This document shows, in pieces, positions 34,503 to 43,751 of a DNA stretch of 64,000 bases. Position 1 is the first letter of the stretch, and each line of letters starts with the position of its first letter. The translations under genes were made by a program, and so were the position numbers. The stretch comes from Pseudomonas allokribbensis (GTDB taxonomy: Bacteria; Pseudomonadota; Gammaproteobacteria; Pseudomonadales; Pseudomonadaceae), in assembly GCF_014863605.1 (NCBI RefSeq), contig NZ_CP062252.1, positions 1,187,001 to 1,251,000 of the forward strand, read 5' to 3'. A model generated the notes under the pieces. The model had not been told where the DNA came from. It did no database searches and worked only from the letters and a program-made list of their open reading frames with translations.

Positions 34503-35250
34503 TCGTCCGCTGGCCTTGGTTGACCTTGATGACACGCTGTTCCAGACCGCGCGCAAAATGCCTGAAGGCACTCCACGCCATCCTGCGACCTTTGACATTG
34601 AAGGCCAACCGAACGGGTACATGAACCCGGTGCAGAAAACTCTGGTGGAATGGCTGTTGTCCTCGACCGACGTCGTGCCTGTGACTGCGCGTAGTGTCGA
34701 AGCTTTCAGTCGAGTCAAACTGCCTTTCGACAAGGGCGCCGTGTGCTCGCACGGCGGGGTGATTCTCGGCGTCGACGGCAAGATCGATGAGCAATGGCAG
34801 GCGCACATGACTGTCGTCCTGGCAGACTTTCAACACCGGCTCCCCGATCTGAGCGCTGCGACCCTGGCCATTGGCAAGGCGCTGGGCATTTCGCTGCGCG
34901 GCTGGGTAGTTGAAGAAGAAAACCTGCGCCACTACGTGGTGACCAAGCACAACGAATCCAACGACGAAGTCCTGCAAACCGTGCTGGCTGAAGTCCAGGC
35001 GCGCGGCTTGCTGGAGGGAATGCACGTCCACGGCAACAGCAACAATCTGGCCTTTTTGCCCGCCGGGCTGTCGAAGCGCGTGGCCGTTGAGGAACTGTTG
35101 CGCCGTGACCGTGAAGTCAACGGTGAACGACCCGTGCTGGGCTTCGGCGACAGCATTACCGACCTCGGTTTCATGGATGCCTGCCATATGTGGGCAACCC
35201 CGTCCGGCAGCCAACTGGCGAGGTTTGTGGGGCATGCGCTCAATGACTGA
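34492..35250 (+). CDS. HAD-superfamily phosphatase (Cof/SPP-like) of the ter module
   Basis: 252 residues from ATG 34492, inside the end of the PRTase gene (translational coupling). HAD motifs: I, DLDDTL (D11, D13); II, PVTARS (T65); III, K195; IV, FGDSITDLGF (D220, D224). A cap domain lies between residues 80 and 190. Likely removes a phosphate from the phosphoribosylated intermediate. Overlaps the next start by 8 bp. Confidence 0.85.
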   Translation: MLSNRPLALVDLDDTLFQTARKMPEGTPRHPATFDIEGQPNGYMNPVQKTLVEWLLSSTDVVPVTARSVEAFSRVKLPFDKGAVCSHGGVILGVDGKIDEQWQAHMTVVLADFQHRLPDLSAATLAIGKALGISLRGWVVEEENLRHYVVTKHNESNDEVLQTVLAEVQARGLLEGMHVHGNSNNLAFLPAGLSKRVAVEELLRRDREVNGERPVLGFGDSITDLGFMDACHMWATPSGSQLARFVGHALND

Positions 35251-36337
35251 GTCCATCGCTGAGCTCAAGACTGTTGGCAGCGGCAGCTATTTGCAGGACG
35301 ACGTGCACTTCCTGCTCCAGCCGGTGCAGATGGAGGTGACCGACGTCGTAGAGAAAGAGCGGCTGATTCAGACGCAGCAGAAGCACTACTCGGAGATGAT
35401 CAGTTTCGAGAGCGCGCCGACACCTGTGCACAAAGCGCTGTACGAGAGAGCGCTCGCGCAAAATGGCGTGCGCATGGCCAGCGACGTTCAGGCACTGGCG
35501 CTGGCGCTGAATGGCGCTTGCACAGGCCCATCGATTGTTCTGGTGTCGTTTGTCCGCGCCGGGTTGCCGCTGGGTGTGCTGCTGCGTCGGGCGCTGATCG
35601 ACATGGGCCGCGAGACTTATCATTACGGCATCAGCATCGTGCGGGATCGCGGCATAGACCTCATCGGTCTTGAGGCGATCATTCAGGCCCACGGCGCGCA
35701 AAACATCGTGTTCGTCGACGGCTGGACTGGCAAAGGTGCGATCTCCGGTGAAATTCAGCGCAGCCTCAAAGGCGACGCTCGATTCCCTGAGGAGCCGCGT
35801 CTGGTGGTGCTGGCCGACCCTTGCGGGCGAGCCTGGCTGGCGGCCTCGGCGGAAGACTGGGTGATTCCGTCGGGCATCCTTGGCGCGACCGTCTCGGGTC
35901 TGGTATCGCGTTCGATCTGGCCGGCTGATGGCGGGCTGCATGGCTGTGTGGTCTACGACCACCTGACTGAACACGATGTGACGCGCGAGTTCATTGAGCA
36001 CATCGAGCAGCAGCGCAAAACCCTGGGCCCGGTGCCTGCTGCGGTGCCGTGGACGGCCAACAAGCGTGCCAAGCTGCAAGCCGCCGCCACGCAAGTCGTG
36101 GAGTCGCTGGCTGCACGTTTCGATATCAGCAATCTGAACCGGGTCAAACCGGGCATCGCCGAGGCCACTCGCGCGGTGCTACGCCGGGTGCCGGATCATG
36201 TGCTGGTGCGAGATCGCAACGACAGTGACGTGCAATTACTGATGCACCTCACCGAAGGCGCTGGCGTTTGCGTCGAAGAAGTCGGCGCTGCACTCGGCCC
36301 GTACCGAGCCGTGACCATCATTCGGAGCGTGAGCTGA
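35243..36337 (+). CDS. StiP-type/second PRTase with C-terminal PELOTA-like domain
   Basis: 364 residues; ATG overlaps the upstream stop. A PRTase-like core is seen as IVLVSFVRAGLPLGVLLRRA (residues 98-117) and a PRPP-loop-like IVFVDGWTGKGAI (155-167), then VVLADPCGRAWLAAS. The last 60 residues (HVLVRDRNDSDVQLLMHLTE and after) match the PELOTA-type RNA-binding fold attached to these proteins. Some databases name the family cysteine protease StiP; the PRPP-loop argues for a PRTase-derived enzyme. Role within the module is unproven. Confidence 0.8.
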   Translation: MTESIAELKTVGSGSYLQDDVHFLLQPVQMEVTDVVEKERLIQTQQKHYSEMISFESAPTPVHKALYERALAQNGVRMASDVQALALALNGACTGPSIVLVSFVRAGLPLGVLLRRALIDMGRETYHYGISIVRDRGIDLIGLEAIIQAHGAQNIVFVDGWTGKGAISGEIQRSLKGDARFPEEPRLVVLADPCGRAWLAASAEDWVIPSGILGATVSGLVSRSIWPADGGLHGCVVYDHLTEHDVTREFIEHIEQQRKTLGPVPAAVPWTANKRAKLQAAATQVVESLAARFDISNLNRVKPGIAEATRAVLRRVPDHVLVRDRNDSDVQLLMHLTEGAGVCVEEVGAALGPYRAVTIIRSVS

Positions 36338-37287
36338 TGAAGAAGCTTTCTCCTTACGCCTTGGGTGCCACGCTGTACATGCCGGCCACGCGCGCCGATC
36401 TGCTGGATGTGGTGTTCGCCACCAAGCTGCCGGAACTGCGTTCGCTGGTGGTATGCCTCGAAGACGCGGTTGCCGAGATCGATGTCAGCACCGCGTTGAG
36501 CAACTTGCATTGCCTGTTGTCGGCAATAGATGAGCGCGGCGGGCGGCCTGCCGAGGGGCCGGTGCTGTTCGTGCGTCCGCGTGATTCGGCGATGGCGGCG
36601 GTACTCAATGACTGGCCGTTGATGAAGCACGTCGACGGCTTCGTTGTGCCGAAACTGACGCTGCGCAACCTCGACGCCTGGGAGCGGGCGGTGACCAGTC
36701 CTGAGCTGTTCCTGATGCCGACTCTGGAAACTGTCGAGGTGTTCAGTCCGGTGGCGATGCTCGAGTTGGGCCAGGCGCTCAAGGCCAATCTGAATCACCG
36801 GATCATCGCCCTGCGTATTGGCGGTAATGATCTGATGGGCAGCCTCGGCTTGCGGCGTAACCCGGCGACCACGCTGTACAACACGCCGATGGGTTACGTG
36901 ATTCCGATGTTGGCCGGGGTGATGGGGTCGCAAGGTTTTGCACTGACCGCGCCGGTGTTCGAACAACTCGCCACGCCGAATCTGCTGTGTGAAGAGCTGG
37001 AACTGGACATCGCCCACGGTCTGGTGGGCAAGACCGCGATTCACCCGAGCCAGATCAGCATCATTCAGGATGCGCTGCGAGTCAGCCTCGAAGACCTGAA
37101 CAGTGCGAAGTTGATCGTCAGCGACGTGGCCCCGGCCGTGTTCAAGCACAACGATGTGATGTGTGAACCGGCGACCCATTACCAATGGGCGATGAAGATT
37201 CTTGAGCGCGCCGAATGGCATGGCGTGCGCCAAACCGATGCCGCCCACGGTGAAGCACCCATTCGACTAGCCGAGGCCATTCGATGA
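36337..37287 (+). CDS. HpcH/HpaI–citrate-lyase-beta-like aldolase
   Basis: 316 residues; the ATG shares one base with the upstream TGA. Begins MKKLSPYALGATLYMPATRA and has VVCLEDAVAEIDV (acidic metal-binding pair E42-D43), ALRIGGNDLMGSLGL near residue 160-175 and GLVGKTAIHPSQISI near the end, all as in CitE-like C-C lyases. In this setting it probably makes or breaks a C-C bond on the acyl part of the metabolite. Overlaps the next gene by 4 bp. Confidence 0.85.
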   Translation: MKKLSPYALGATLYMPATRADLLDVVFATKLPELRSLVVCLEDAVAEIDVSTALSNLHCLLSAIDERGGRPAEGPVLFVRPRDSAMAAVLNDWPLMKHVDGFVVPKLTLRNLDAWERAVTSPELFLMPTLETVEVFSPVAMLELGQALKANLNHRIIALRIGGNDLMGSLGLRRNPATTLYNTPMGYVIPMLAGVMGSQGFALTAPVFEQLATPNLLCEELELDIAHGLVGKTAIHPSQISIIQDALRVSLEDLNSAKLIVSDVAPAVFKHNDVMCEPATHYQWAMKILERAEWHGVRQTDAAHGEAPIRLAEAIR

Positions 37288-37997
37288 TCCAGGCAAATAC
37301 CGGCCCTGACCAGCCGGGGAAAAAGGTGCTCTGCGTCTTTGACTTCGACGGCACACTGACCCGCCATGACAGTTTTGTACCGTTCTTGAAGTTTGCCTTC
37401 GGCAAACGTGAGTTCGCCCGGCGTGTGCTGACACTCGCGCTGCCGAGCATTCGATTCCTCGCCCGACGCATGAGCCGCGACGAACTCAAGGCGCAGTTGA
37501 TCAGCCGCTTTCTCAGCGGCGTGGACGCGGAGTGGGTGAGCCAGCAAGCAGCGAAGTACTGCGCAGCTTTCTGGACCAGGCTGATGCGCCCGACAGGCTT
37601 GATGGCGATTGCCAGCGAGATCGCCGCCGGTTCGCAGGTGACCCTGTGCTCGGCGTCGCCTGCGCTGGTGCTGCAACCTTTCGCGGATCGCTTGGGAATC
37701 AAGCTGATCGGCACCGAACTTGAAGTGATCGACGGCAAGTTGACCGGACGTATATCCGGCAACAACTGCCGCTGCGAGAACAAGGTGCTGCGGCTGGAGG
37801 CGGTCTATGGGCCGCTGACTGAATACCGCCTCAAAGCCTGGGGCGATACCCGTGGCGATCACGAATTGCTCGCTGCGGCGCAAGACGCGCACTGGCGACA
37901 CTTTCATCCGGCATGGCGTCGTGGACGTCTGCGGACAGCAAAAAGCGCGATCAGACCTGATCGCGACGTGAACACTGACGATCAACAAGGAGCGTAA
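37284..37997 (+). CDS. HAD-IB family phosphatase (PSPase-like)
   Basis: 237 residues. Motifs: CVFDFDGTLTRHDSF (D20, D22), LCSASPALVL (S123), K167 in CRCENKVLR, and AWGDTRGDHELL (D188, D192). The subfamily IB cap follows motif I. Two different HAD phosphatases in one module suggest two dephosphorylation steps. It ends 2 bp before terZ, with AAGGAG for the next gene inside its end. Confidence 0.85.
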   Translation: MIQANTGPDQPGKKVLCVFDFDGTLTRHDSFVPFLKFAFGKREFARRVLTLALPSIRFLARRMSRDELKAQLISRFLSGVDAEWVSQQAAKYCAAFWTRLMRPTGLMAIASEIAAGSQVTLCSASPALVLQPFADRLGIKLIGTELEVIDGKLTGRISGNNCRCENKVLRLEAVYGPLTEYRLKAWGDTRGDHELLAAAQDAHWRHFHPAWRRGRLRTAKSAIRPDRDVNTDDQQGA

Positions 37998-37999
37998 CG

Positions 38000-38584
38000 A
38001 TGGCACTTACCCTGAGCAAACAGCAAAGCATTTCTCTGGAAAAAACGGCCGGCAGCGCGTTGACCCGCATCAGCCTTGGCCTGGGTTGGGACCCGGTGAA
38101 AGCAGGTTTTCTCGGCAAGCTGATGGGCAGCGGCGGAGAGATCGATCTGGACGCTTCGTGCATCCTGCTCGACGAAAGTCTGCAAGTGATCGACCTGGTC
38201 TGGTTCCGTCAGTTGAAGTCGCAGGACGGTTCGATTCAGCACTCTGGCGACAACCGTACCGGTGAAGGCGATGGTGATGACGAAACTATCCACGTTGATC
38301 TGTCGCGTCTGCCGGCCGCCGTCAAGCATCTGATCTTCACCGTGAACAGCTTCACCGGGCAGAACTTCGACAAAGTCGAAAAAGCCTACTGCCGCATCGT
38401 CAATGCCAGCAACAAATCGGAACTGGCGCGTTTCAACCTGTCCGAGAAGGGCGGTCATACCGGCATCGTGATGGCGAGCCTGTCGCGCCAAGGTTCCGAT
38501 TGGGAATTCAAGGCCATCGGCGAAACCACTCGTGGGCGAACCGCTGACGACCTGGTCAATCTGGCCGTGCAGGCGCTGAGCTGA
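38000..38584 (+). CDS. terZ: TerZ-like TerD-domain protein
   Basis: 194 residues. TerD-domain Ca-binding marks are kept: LGLGWDP (with an insertion of about 14 residues), IDLDASCILLDE and SGDNRTGEGDGDDET. The end EFKAIGETTRGRTADDL matches TerZ rather than TerD/E (WFRQLKSQDGSIQHSGDN also TerZ-like). TerD-family proteins bind calcium and likely form a membrane-linked assembly with TerC and TerB. The ATG lies 2 bp after the HAD gene; terA overlaps by 1 bp. Confidence 0.88.
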   Translation: MALTLSKQQSISLEKTAGSALTRISLGLGWDPVKAGFLGKLMGSGGEIDLDASCILLDESLQVIDLVWFRQLKSQDGSIQHSGDNRTGEGDGDDETIHVDLSRLPAAVKHLIFTVNSFTGQNFDKVEKAYCRIVNASNKSELARFNLSEKGGHTGIVMASLSRQGSDWEFKAIGETTRGRTADDLVNLAVQALS

Positions 38585-39762
38585 TGGCCGCTCTCGTACC
38601 TGGTGGTAATGCGCCGGTTGCCTGCGGCCAGCTTCGCGTGGATATCAACTACACGCCAATTCCGGGCGTCGACATTGATGTGTCGGCTTTCGTCCTGAAC
38701 GCTTCGGGTAAAGTCCGTGGCGATGGCGACATGTGCTTCTATGGCCAGAGCAGTGTGCTCGGCGGCGTGTTGCAGATGACCGAGGCGACAGCCGGGCGTG
38801 CGGTATTCACTGTCGATCTGAGTCGTCTTGAAACGGCGGTCGAGAAAGTCGCGCTGTCGGCGACGATCCATGAGAACAAGGCCAGTTTCGAGCGCGTCTC
38901 GCACTTGTCCGTGGCAGTCTCGGGCGGCATCGAGGCTCAGTTGCCAACTGCCGGGATGAAGGAAACTGCGTTGATCCTCGGCGAGTTTTATCGTCGCCAG
39001 GGGGAGTGGAAATTCCGCTGTGTCGCGCAAGGCTTCAACGGCGGTCTGGAACCCCTGGCCAAGCATTTTGGTGTTGAAATCGCGGCTCCGTCCGCTGCAC
39101 CGACGCCTGCGCCCGTTCCACCTGCACCAGCCCCGGCACCGGTGCCTGCGCCCGCGAAATCGACGATCAGTCTGAGCAAGATCACGCTCGACAAGACTCG
39201 CTCGTCGATCAGCCTGGAGAAAACCGCCAGCGGTTTCGGCGAAATCAAGGTCAACCTGAACTGGAACAAGGGCAGCGGCGGTGGCTTCTTCAGCCGCAGC
39301 AAATCCGTCGACCTTGACGTTGGCTGTCTGTACGAACTGCAGGACGGCGAAAAGGGCGTGGTGCAGGCCTTGGGCAACTGCTTCGGCAGCCTGAGTGGCG
39401 CGCCGTACATCCAGCTCAAGGGCGATGATCGCACCGGCTCGGTTGCCGGTGGCGAGTGGATGCACATCAACGGCGCGAAGTGGGGCGAGGTCAAACGCAT
39501 TCTGATCTTCGCCTTCATCTACGAAGGCGCGCCGAACTGGAAAGAGACTGACGGCATCGTGACCATCTACATCCCCGGCCAGCCAGACATCGAGGTCCGC
39601 CTCAATGAAGAAGGTGGCCGCGAAGGCATGTGTGCGATTGCCATGCTCGAGAACGTTGACGGGGCGGTGAAGGTTTCGCGCCGCGTCGACTTCCATCGTG
39701 GTCATTCGGCAGTCGACAAGGCTTATGGCTGGGGCATGAGCTGGCGCGCCGGCTCGAAATAA
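38584..39762 (+). CDS. terA: TerA-like protein with two TerD-type domains
   Basis: 392 residues. The first TerD-like domain (1-165: VDIDVSAFVLNASGKVRGDG, ILGEFYRRQGEWKFRCVAQG) is joined by a Pro/Ala linker at about 175-200 to a second (200-392: KSVDLDVGCLYELQDGEKGV, DDRTGSVAGGEW). The second lacks the full DNRTGxGDGDDE calcium loop. This size and plan match TerA of tellurite loci. It shares one base with terZ. Confidence 0.87.
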   Translation: MAALVPGGNAPVACGQLRVDINYTPIPGVDIDVSAFVLNASGKVRGDGDMCFYGQSSVLGGVLQMTEATAGRAVFTVDLSRLETAVEKVALSATIHENKASFERVSHLSVAVSGGIEAQLPTAGMKETALILGEFYRRQGEWKFRCVAQGFNGGLEPLAKHFGVEIAAPSAAPTPAPVPPAPAPAPVPAPAKSTISLSKITLDKTRSSISLEKTASGFGEIKVNLNWNKGSGGGFFSRSKSVDLDVGCLYELQDGEKGVVQALGNCFGSLSGAPYIQLKGDDRTGSVAGGEWMHINGAKWGEVKRILIFAFIYEGAPNWKETDGIVTIYIPGQPDIEVRLNEEGGREGMCAIAMLENVDGAVKVSRRVDFHRGHSAVDKAYGWGMSWRAGSK

Positions 39763-39808
39763 TACGGATGGCGGGGCCTTCCGGTCCCGCCCCTTGAGGA
39801 GATTTGAC

Positions 39809-40258
39809 ATGCTCGCATGGCTTAAAGAAAACGCGACGGCGGCTCGCGACAAACTGACAACTGAAGTCGGTAAATTCAAGAACCAGAAGTTCATGGAAGC
39901 GATGACGGCCAGCTGCGCCATCGTCTCCGCAGCGGATGGCGATATCTCTTCGGCGGAAAAGCAGAAGATGATCGGCTTCATCAATATCTCGCCTGAATTG
40001 AAAGTGTTCAACACGGCAGACGTGATCAAGTCCTTCTCGGCGCATTGCGAGAAGTTCGAGTTCGACTTCCAGATCGGTCAGGCGGAAGCACTGAAAGTCA
40101 TCGGCAAGATCAAGAGCGACCCGGGTGCTGCTCGCCTGTTGGTGCGTGTTGCCTGTTCCATCGGCGCATCGGACGGCACGTTCGATGAAAAGGAAAAAGC
40201 GGCGTGCCGTTTGATCTGCGCCGAGCTGGGTCTGAACCCGGCTGATTTTGATCTTTAA
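39809..40258 (+). CDS. terB: TerB family protein
   Basis: 149 residues from ATG 39809 (MLAWLKENATAARDKLTTEV), GAGGAG upstream. All-helical TerB domain with paired acidic sites: ASCAIVSAADGDISSAEKQK and IGASDGTFDEKEKAACRLIC, which are known metal-binding segments in this fold. TerB is thought to contact TerC at the membrane. It is followed by terC after 12 bp. Confidence 0.92.
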   Translation: MLAWLKENATAARDKLTTEVGKFKNQKFMEAMTASCAIVSAADGDISSAEKQKMIGFINISPELKVFNTADVIKSFSAHCEKFEFDFQIGQAEALKVIGKIKSDPGAARLLVRVACSIGASDGTFDEKEKAACRLICAELGLNPADFDL

Positions 40259-40270
40259 GGAGCGGTACCT

Positions 40271-41302
40271 GTGGAAACGCAAATCGGATTTCCCCCGCTG
40301 ACCATGGCGGTGTTTGTAGGGCTGGCGCTTGGCGCCCTGCTGCTGGACATGGTCACGCACCGTGGAGGCAAGCCTATTTCGCTGATGAAGGCCTCGATCT
40401 GGTCGATATTCTGGATCGCGATTTCGCTGGCGTTCGCAGGTTTCCTGTACGTGCAGCACGGCCCTGAAGTGGCCAGCCTGTTCGTCACCGGTTATGCGCT
40501 GGAAAAAGTCCTGAGTGTCGACAACCTGTTTGTCTTCATGGCGATCTTCGCCTGGTTCAAGGTGCCGGATGGCCTGCGTCACCGCGTTCTGTACTGGGGC
40601 ATCATCGGCGCCATCGTGTTCCGTGGCGTGTTCGTCGCGATCGGCACCGGCCTGCTGGCTTTCGGGCCGTGGGTGGAAATTGTCTTCGCGGTGATCGTTG
40701 CGTGGACGGCCGTGATGATGTTGCGTGCCGGCGGGGACGATGACGAGGAAGAAGACTACTCCAAGCACATGGCGTATCGCTTCGCACAGAAGCTGTTCCC
40801 GGTGTGGCCAAAACTGTACGGCCACAATTTCTTCGTGACCCGCAAGGTGCTCGAAGGTGAGCTGCAGAAACCGGAAAACCAGGGCATGACCCTGGCCGCC
40901 AAAGGCACGCTGTTCGCCACGCCGCTGTTCCTGTGCCTGGTGGTCGCGGAAGTGTCCGATATCCTTTTCGCGTTCGACTCGGTGCCGGCAGTGATCGCTG
41001 TCAGCCGTGAACCGCTGATCGTCTACTCGGCGATGCTGTTTGCGATTCTTGGCCTGCGAACCATGTACTTCGTGCTCGAAGCGCTGAAACGCTACCTGGT
41101 CCATCTGGAAAAATCGGTGATTGCGCTGTTGTTCTTCATCGCAGTGAAACTTGGCCTGAACGCCACCGACCACATGTTCCACCACGGCTACACCATTGAC
41201 GCGAATACCAGCTTGTTGATTGTCATGGTGGTCCTGGCAATCGGCGTAGTGGCGAGCCTGGTCTTGCCGGGTCAGGAAGAAACCCAAACCGAAAACAATT
41301 GA
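40271..41302 (+). CDS. terC: TerC family integral membrane protein
   Basis: 343 residues from GTG 40271 with AAGGAG upstream. About nine hydrophobic segments. Conserved acidic membrane motifs: GYALEKVLSVDNLFVFMAIF (E/D pair) and VAEVSDILFAFDSVPAVIAV, as in all TerC proteins. An acidic loop GGDDDEEEDY lies mid-protein. TerC anchors the Ter complex in the inner membrane; metal transport has been suggested. 31 bp precede terD. Confidence 0.95.
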   Translation: METQIGFPPLTMAVFVGLALGALLLDMVTHRGGKPISLMKASIWSIFWIAISLAFAGFLYVQHGPEVASLFVTGYALEKVLSVDNLFVFMAIFAWFKVPDGLRHRVLYWGIIGAIVFRGVFVAIGTGLLAFGPWVEIVFAVIVAWTAVMMLRAGGDDDEEEDYSKHMAYRFAQKLFPVWPKLYGHNFFVTRKVLEGELQKPENQGMTLAAKGTLFATPLFLCLVVAEVSDILFAFDSVPAVIAVSREPLIVYSAMLFAILGLRTMYFVLEALKRYLVHLEKSVIALLFFIAVKLGLNATDHMFHHGYTIDANTSLLIVMVVLAIGVVASLVLPGQEETQTENN

Positions 41303-41333
41303 GTAGCAGCATCAACCACAAGGAGATGTACCG

Positions 41334-41909
41334 ATGGCTTTGACACTTCAAAAAGGTGGCAACCTGTCCCTTACCAAAACCGACCCGAGCCTGACCAGGA
41401 TTCTGGTTGGCCTGGGCTGGGACCCGCGCGCTACCGACGGCGCGGAATTTGACCTGGACGCCAGCGCGTTTCTGGTAGGCGCCAGCGGCAAGGTTCGCAG
41501 CGACGCAGACTTCATTTTCTACAACCAGTTGAAGAGTGCGGACGGTTCGGTTGAGCACACGGGTGACAACCGTACCGGCGCTGGCGACGGCGACGACGAA
41601 GTGCTGAAAGTTGACCTGAGCCGTGTTCCGGCCGACGTCGAAAAAGTCGTGTTTGTCGTAACCATCCATGACGCCGAAGCCCGCAAACAAAGCTTTGGCC
41701 AGGTCGGTGGATCGTTCATTCGTGTGGTCAACGAAGTATCCAGCGCCGAAGTCGTTCGCTATGACCTGGCTGAAGACGCTTCCACCGAAACCGCGATGAT
41801 TTTCGCTGAGCTGTATCGCAACGGTGGCGAGTGGAAATTCCGCGCTGTTGGCCAGGGTTACGCTGGCGGCCTGAAGGCTGTTGCCAACTCTTTCGGTCTG
41901 AACTTCTAA
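41334..41909 (+). CDS. terD: TerD protein
   Basis: 191 residues with AAGGAG. Canonical Ter[38 protein letters not shown] (calcium ligands), [33 protein letters not shown] and [20 protein letters not shown]. No changes in the calcium-binding acidic residues were seen. Separated from terE by 77 bp holding a perfect palindrome. Confidence 0.94.
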   Translation: MALTLQKGGNLSLTKTDPSLTRILVGLGWDPRATDGAEFDLDASAFLVGASGKVRSDADFIFYNQLKSADGSVEHTGDNRTGAGDGDDEVLKVDLSRVPADVEKVVFVVTIHDAEARKQSFGQVGGSFIRVVNEVSSAEVVRYDLAEDASTETAMIFAELYRNGGEWKFRAVGQGYAGGLKAVANSFGLNF

Positions 41910-41937
41910 GGTTCGGCATCTTGCCAATTGATTTGCA

Positions 41938-41957
41938 AGGCCCTGAATTCAGGGCCT
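41938..41957. repeat. Perfect 20-bp palindrome between terD and terE
   Basis: AGGCCCTGAATTCAGGGCCT is self-complementary, 28 bp after terD. Without a T run it may be a partial terminator, RNA-processing hairpin or protein site adjusting terE levels. Confidence 0.5.
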
Positions 41958-41986
41958 GACTCACCACAAACAAGAGGAATTTGAAC

Positions 41987-42565
41987 ATGGCGGTATCACT
42001 GAGCAAGGGTGGCAATGTCAGCCTGTCCAAAGAAGCTCCAGGCCTGTCTGAAGTAATCGTTGGCCTGGGCTGGGACCCACGCGTCACCGACGGCACCGAA
42101 TTCGACCTCGACGCTTCGATATTCATCGTTGGCGAATCCGGCAAAGTGCTCGACGACAACAGCTTCATTTTCTACAACAACAAAAAGTCTGCTGATGGCT
42201 CGGTCGAGCACATGGGCGACAACAAGTCGGGCGCAGGCGATGGCGATGACGAACAAGTCACCGTCAAACTGACCGGCCTGGCGCAAGCAGTGAAGAAGCT
42301 GGTATTCGCTGTAACCATCCACGATTCGGACGCGCGCAAGCAGAGCTTCGGCCAAGTGCAAAACGCCTACATCCGCGTCGTCAACAAAGCTGACGGTAAA
42401 GAGCTGGCACGCTTCGACCTGAGCGAAGACGCTTCGACCGAAACCGCGATGATCTTCGGCGAGCTGTATCGCAACGGCGAAGAGTTCAAGTTCAAGGCCA
42501 TCGGCCAGGGCTTCGCTGGCGGCCTGGCGCCGTTGGCTAAAGAGCACGGCGTAAACATCGGCTAA
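41987..42565 (+). CDS. terE: TerE-like TerD-domain protein
   Basis: 192 residues from ATG 41987 with AGAGGAA upstream. [20 protein letters not shown] is very close to TerE, with [26 protein letters not shown] [17 protein letters not shown] and [12 protein letters not shown]; note M and K in [14 protein letters not shown] in place of the usual T and R. Otherwise canonical. A strong terminator follows, so this probably ends the main ter transcript. Confidence 0.92.
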   Translation: MAVSLSKGGNVSLSKEAPGLSEVIVGLGWDPRVTDGTEFDLDASIFIVGESGKVLDDNSFIFYNNKKSADGSVEHMGDNKSGAGDGDDEQVTVKLTGLAQAVKKLVFAVTIHDSDARKQSFGQVQNAYIRVVNKADGKELARFDLSEDASTETAMIFGELYRNGEEFKFKAIGQGFAGGLAPLAKEHGVNIG

Positions 42566-42582
42566 CCCGAAAGGGTTGCGAG

Positions 42583-42612
42583 AGCCCCCGGCGTTTGCCG
42601 GGGGCTTTTTCT
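42583..42612 (+). terminator. Rho-independent terminator after terE
   Basis: AGCCCCCGGC (42583-42592) pairs perfectly with GCCGGGGGCT (42597-42606), followed by TTTTCTT. It marks the end of the main ter unit. Confidence 0.9.
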
Positions 42613-42742
42613 TGTCTGCAGAATTTCCACGGACCGGCAATTCGCTGGTTATTCAACTTATGTACAACCATTTCGCCAAGCGCGACTGCCTCGGATCAGA
42701 CGGGCAGTTCAGCAGGATGAGGCACTGATAAGGATTTTTTCA

Positions 42743-43669
42743 ATGGGACTGCTTCGCGGGGTCATGGCGGTTGGTGTATTGGCAGCCTTGTCAGGCTGTG
42801 GCGCTTACGACGACTTCAAAGCCAATAATGCTGTTCAGGAATACCGGCAGAATTGCTTCGGCAACTACACCAACGAATGCGAAAGCAAATTGGTCGACAC
42901 CAACATCATCATGCTCGAACTGGCTCGCAGAAACGTGGCGCGCGAGAAGGATACGTTGATCAAAGCCGTTGGCCAGGATAGCTATGAACGCTTTGCCAAA
43001 GCGGCCAACGAAGTGATCGACGACCTGGTCGATCGCCAGGAAAAGAAGCGTCCGGGAATCTTCGCTCGCTGGGTACTCGGCGACGCTCAGCCGTTCGGCG
43101 ATACGCGAAACCAGCTATTTCTCGAATCGGACATGCTGGCACTCAAGGCTGCCGTACTGAAGAAGATCAGCGATTCCAATCCGGTCGCGCAACGCCAGGC
43201 AATCACCGAACAACCTGTCGCTGCAGCTCCTGTAGAGACTCCGCCGGCAGCACCTGATGTTGCTGCTGTCACCGCGTTGCTCGAAGCTGCGATTGACCGT
43301 GAAATCGCCAGCGAAATCGCACAGGACGGCGGTGAAGAGTACAAGGACGCCCGACAAATCATTTTGACCGATCTGAACGGTGACGGAACCAACGACGCGG
43401 TGGTGCTTTACACCCTTGAAGGGCAGGGGGGTGGCAATGGCTACTTCCAGTCGCTGGCGACGTTTTACGCGACTCCTCAGGGCTGGATTCACCGCGCAAA
43501 ACTGGTCGTGGGATCAGGTGTGCAAAGCGTTGAAGTCATCGCGCCGCAAACCCTCGCAGTGAAAATGCTCAGCGTCGGTCCGGACGATGCCAACTGCTGC
43601 CCAAGTGTCGAAAGCACGCAAAAATTCACATGGAACGGCACCACCTTCCTGCAATCACCTGGTACTTGA
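42743..43669 (+). CDS. Predicted lipoprotein of unknown function
   Basis: 308 residues, start ATG 42743 after AAGGAT. N-terminus MGLLRGVMAVGVLAALSGCG is a lipoprotein signal with lipobox LSGC (Cys 19). A helical part with FGNYTNECESKLVDTNIIML follows, then a Pro/Ala linker near residues 152-180 and a C-terminal domain with a calcium-loop-like ILTDLNGDGTNDAVVLYTLE, seen in FG-GAP/VCBS-like and envelope proteins. I do not recognise the family. Its place inside the ter island suggests a surface-side role in the Ter response. Confidence 0.7.
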   Translation: MGLLRGVMAVGVLAALSGCGAYDDFKANNAVQEYRQNCFGNYTNECESKLVDTNIIMLELARRNVAREKDTLIKAVGQDSYERFAKAANEVIDDLVDRQEKKRPGIFARWVLGDAQPFGDTRNQLFLESDMLALKAAVLKKISDSNPVAQRQAITEQPVAAAPVETPPAAPDVAAVTALLEAAIDREIASEIAQDGGEEYKDARQIILTDLNGDGTNDAVVLYTLEGQGGGNGYFQSLATFYATPQGWIHRAKLVVGSGVQSVEVIAPQTLAVKMLSVGPDDANCCPSVESTQKFTWNGTTFLQSPGT

Positions 43670-43751
43670 GGCGAGCGCATTCTCCCCCCGACTCAGGCGT
43701 CGTTCAGAGACCCTTGGTCGGGCAGTACAAACAACAAGAAAGGACTCGATC

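Noticed and set aside
39602..41287. 561-residue minus-strand frame opposite terB/terC
   Set aside because: His/Gln/Arg-rich shadow; the + strand encodes clear TerB and TerC.
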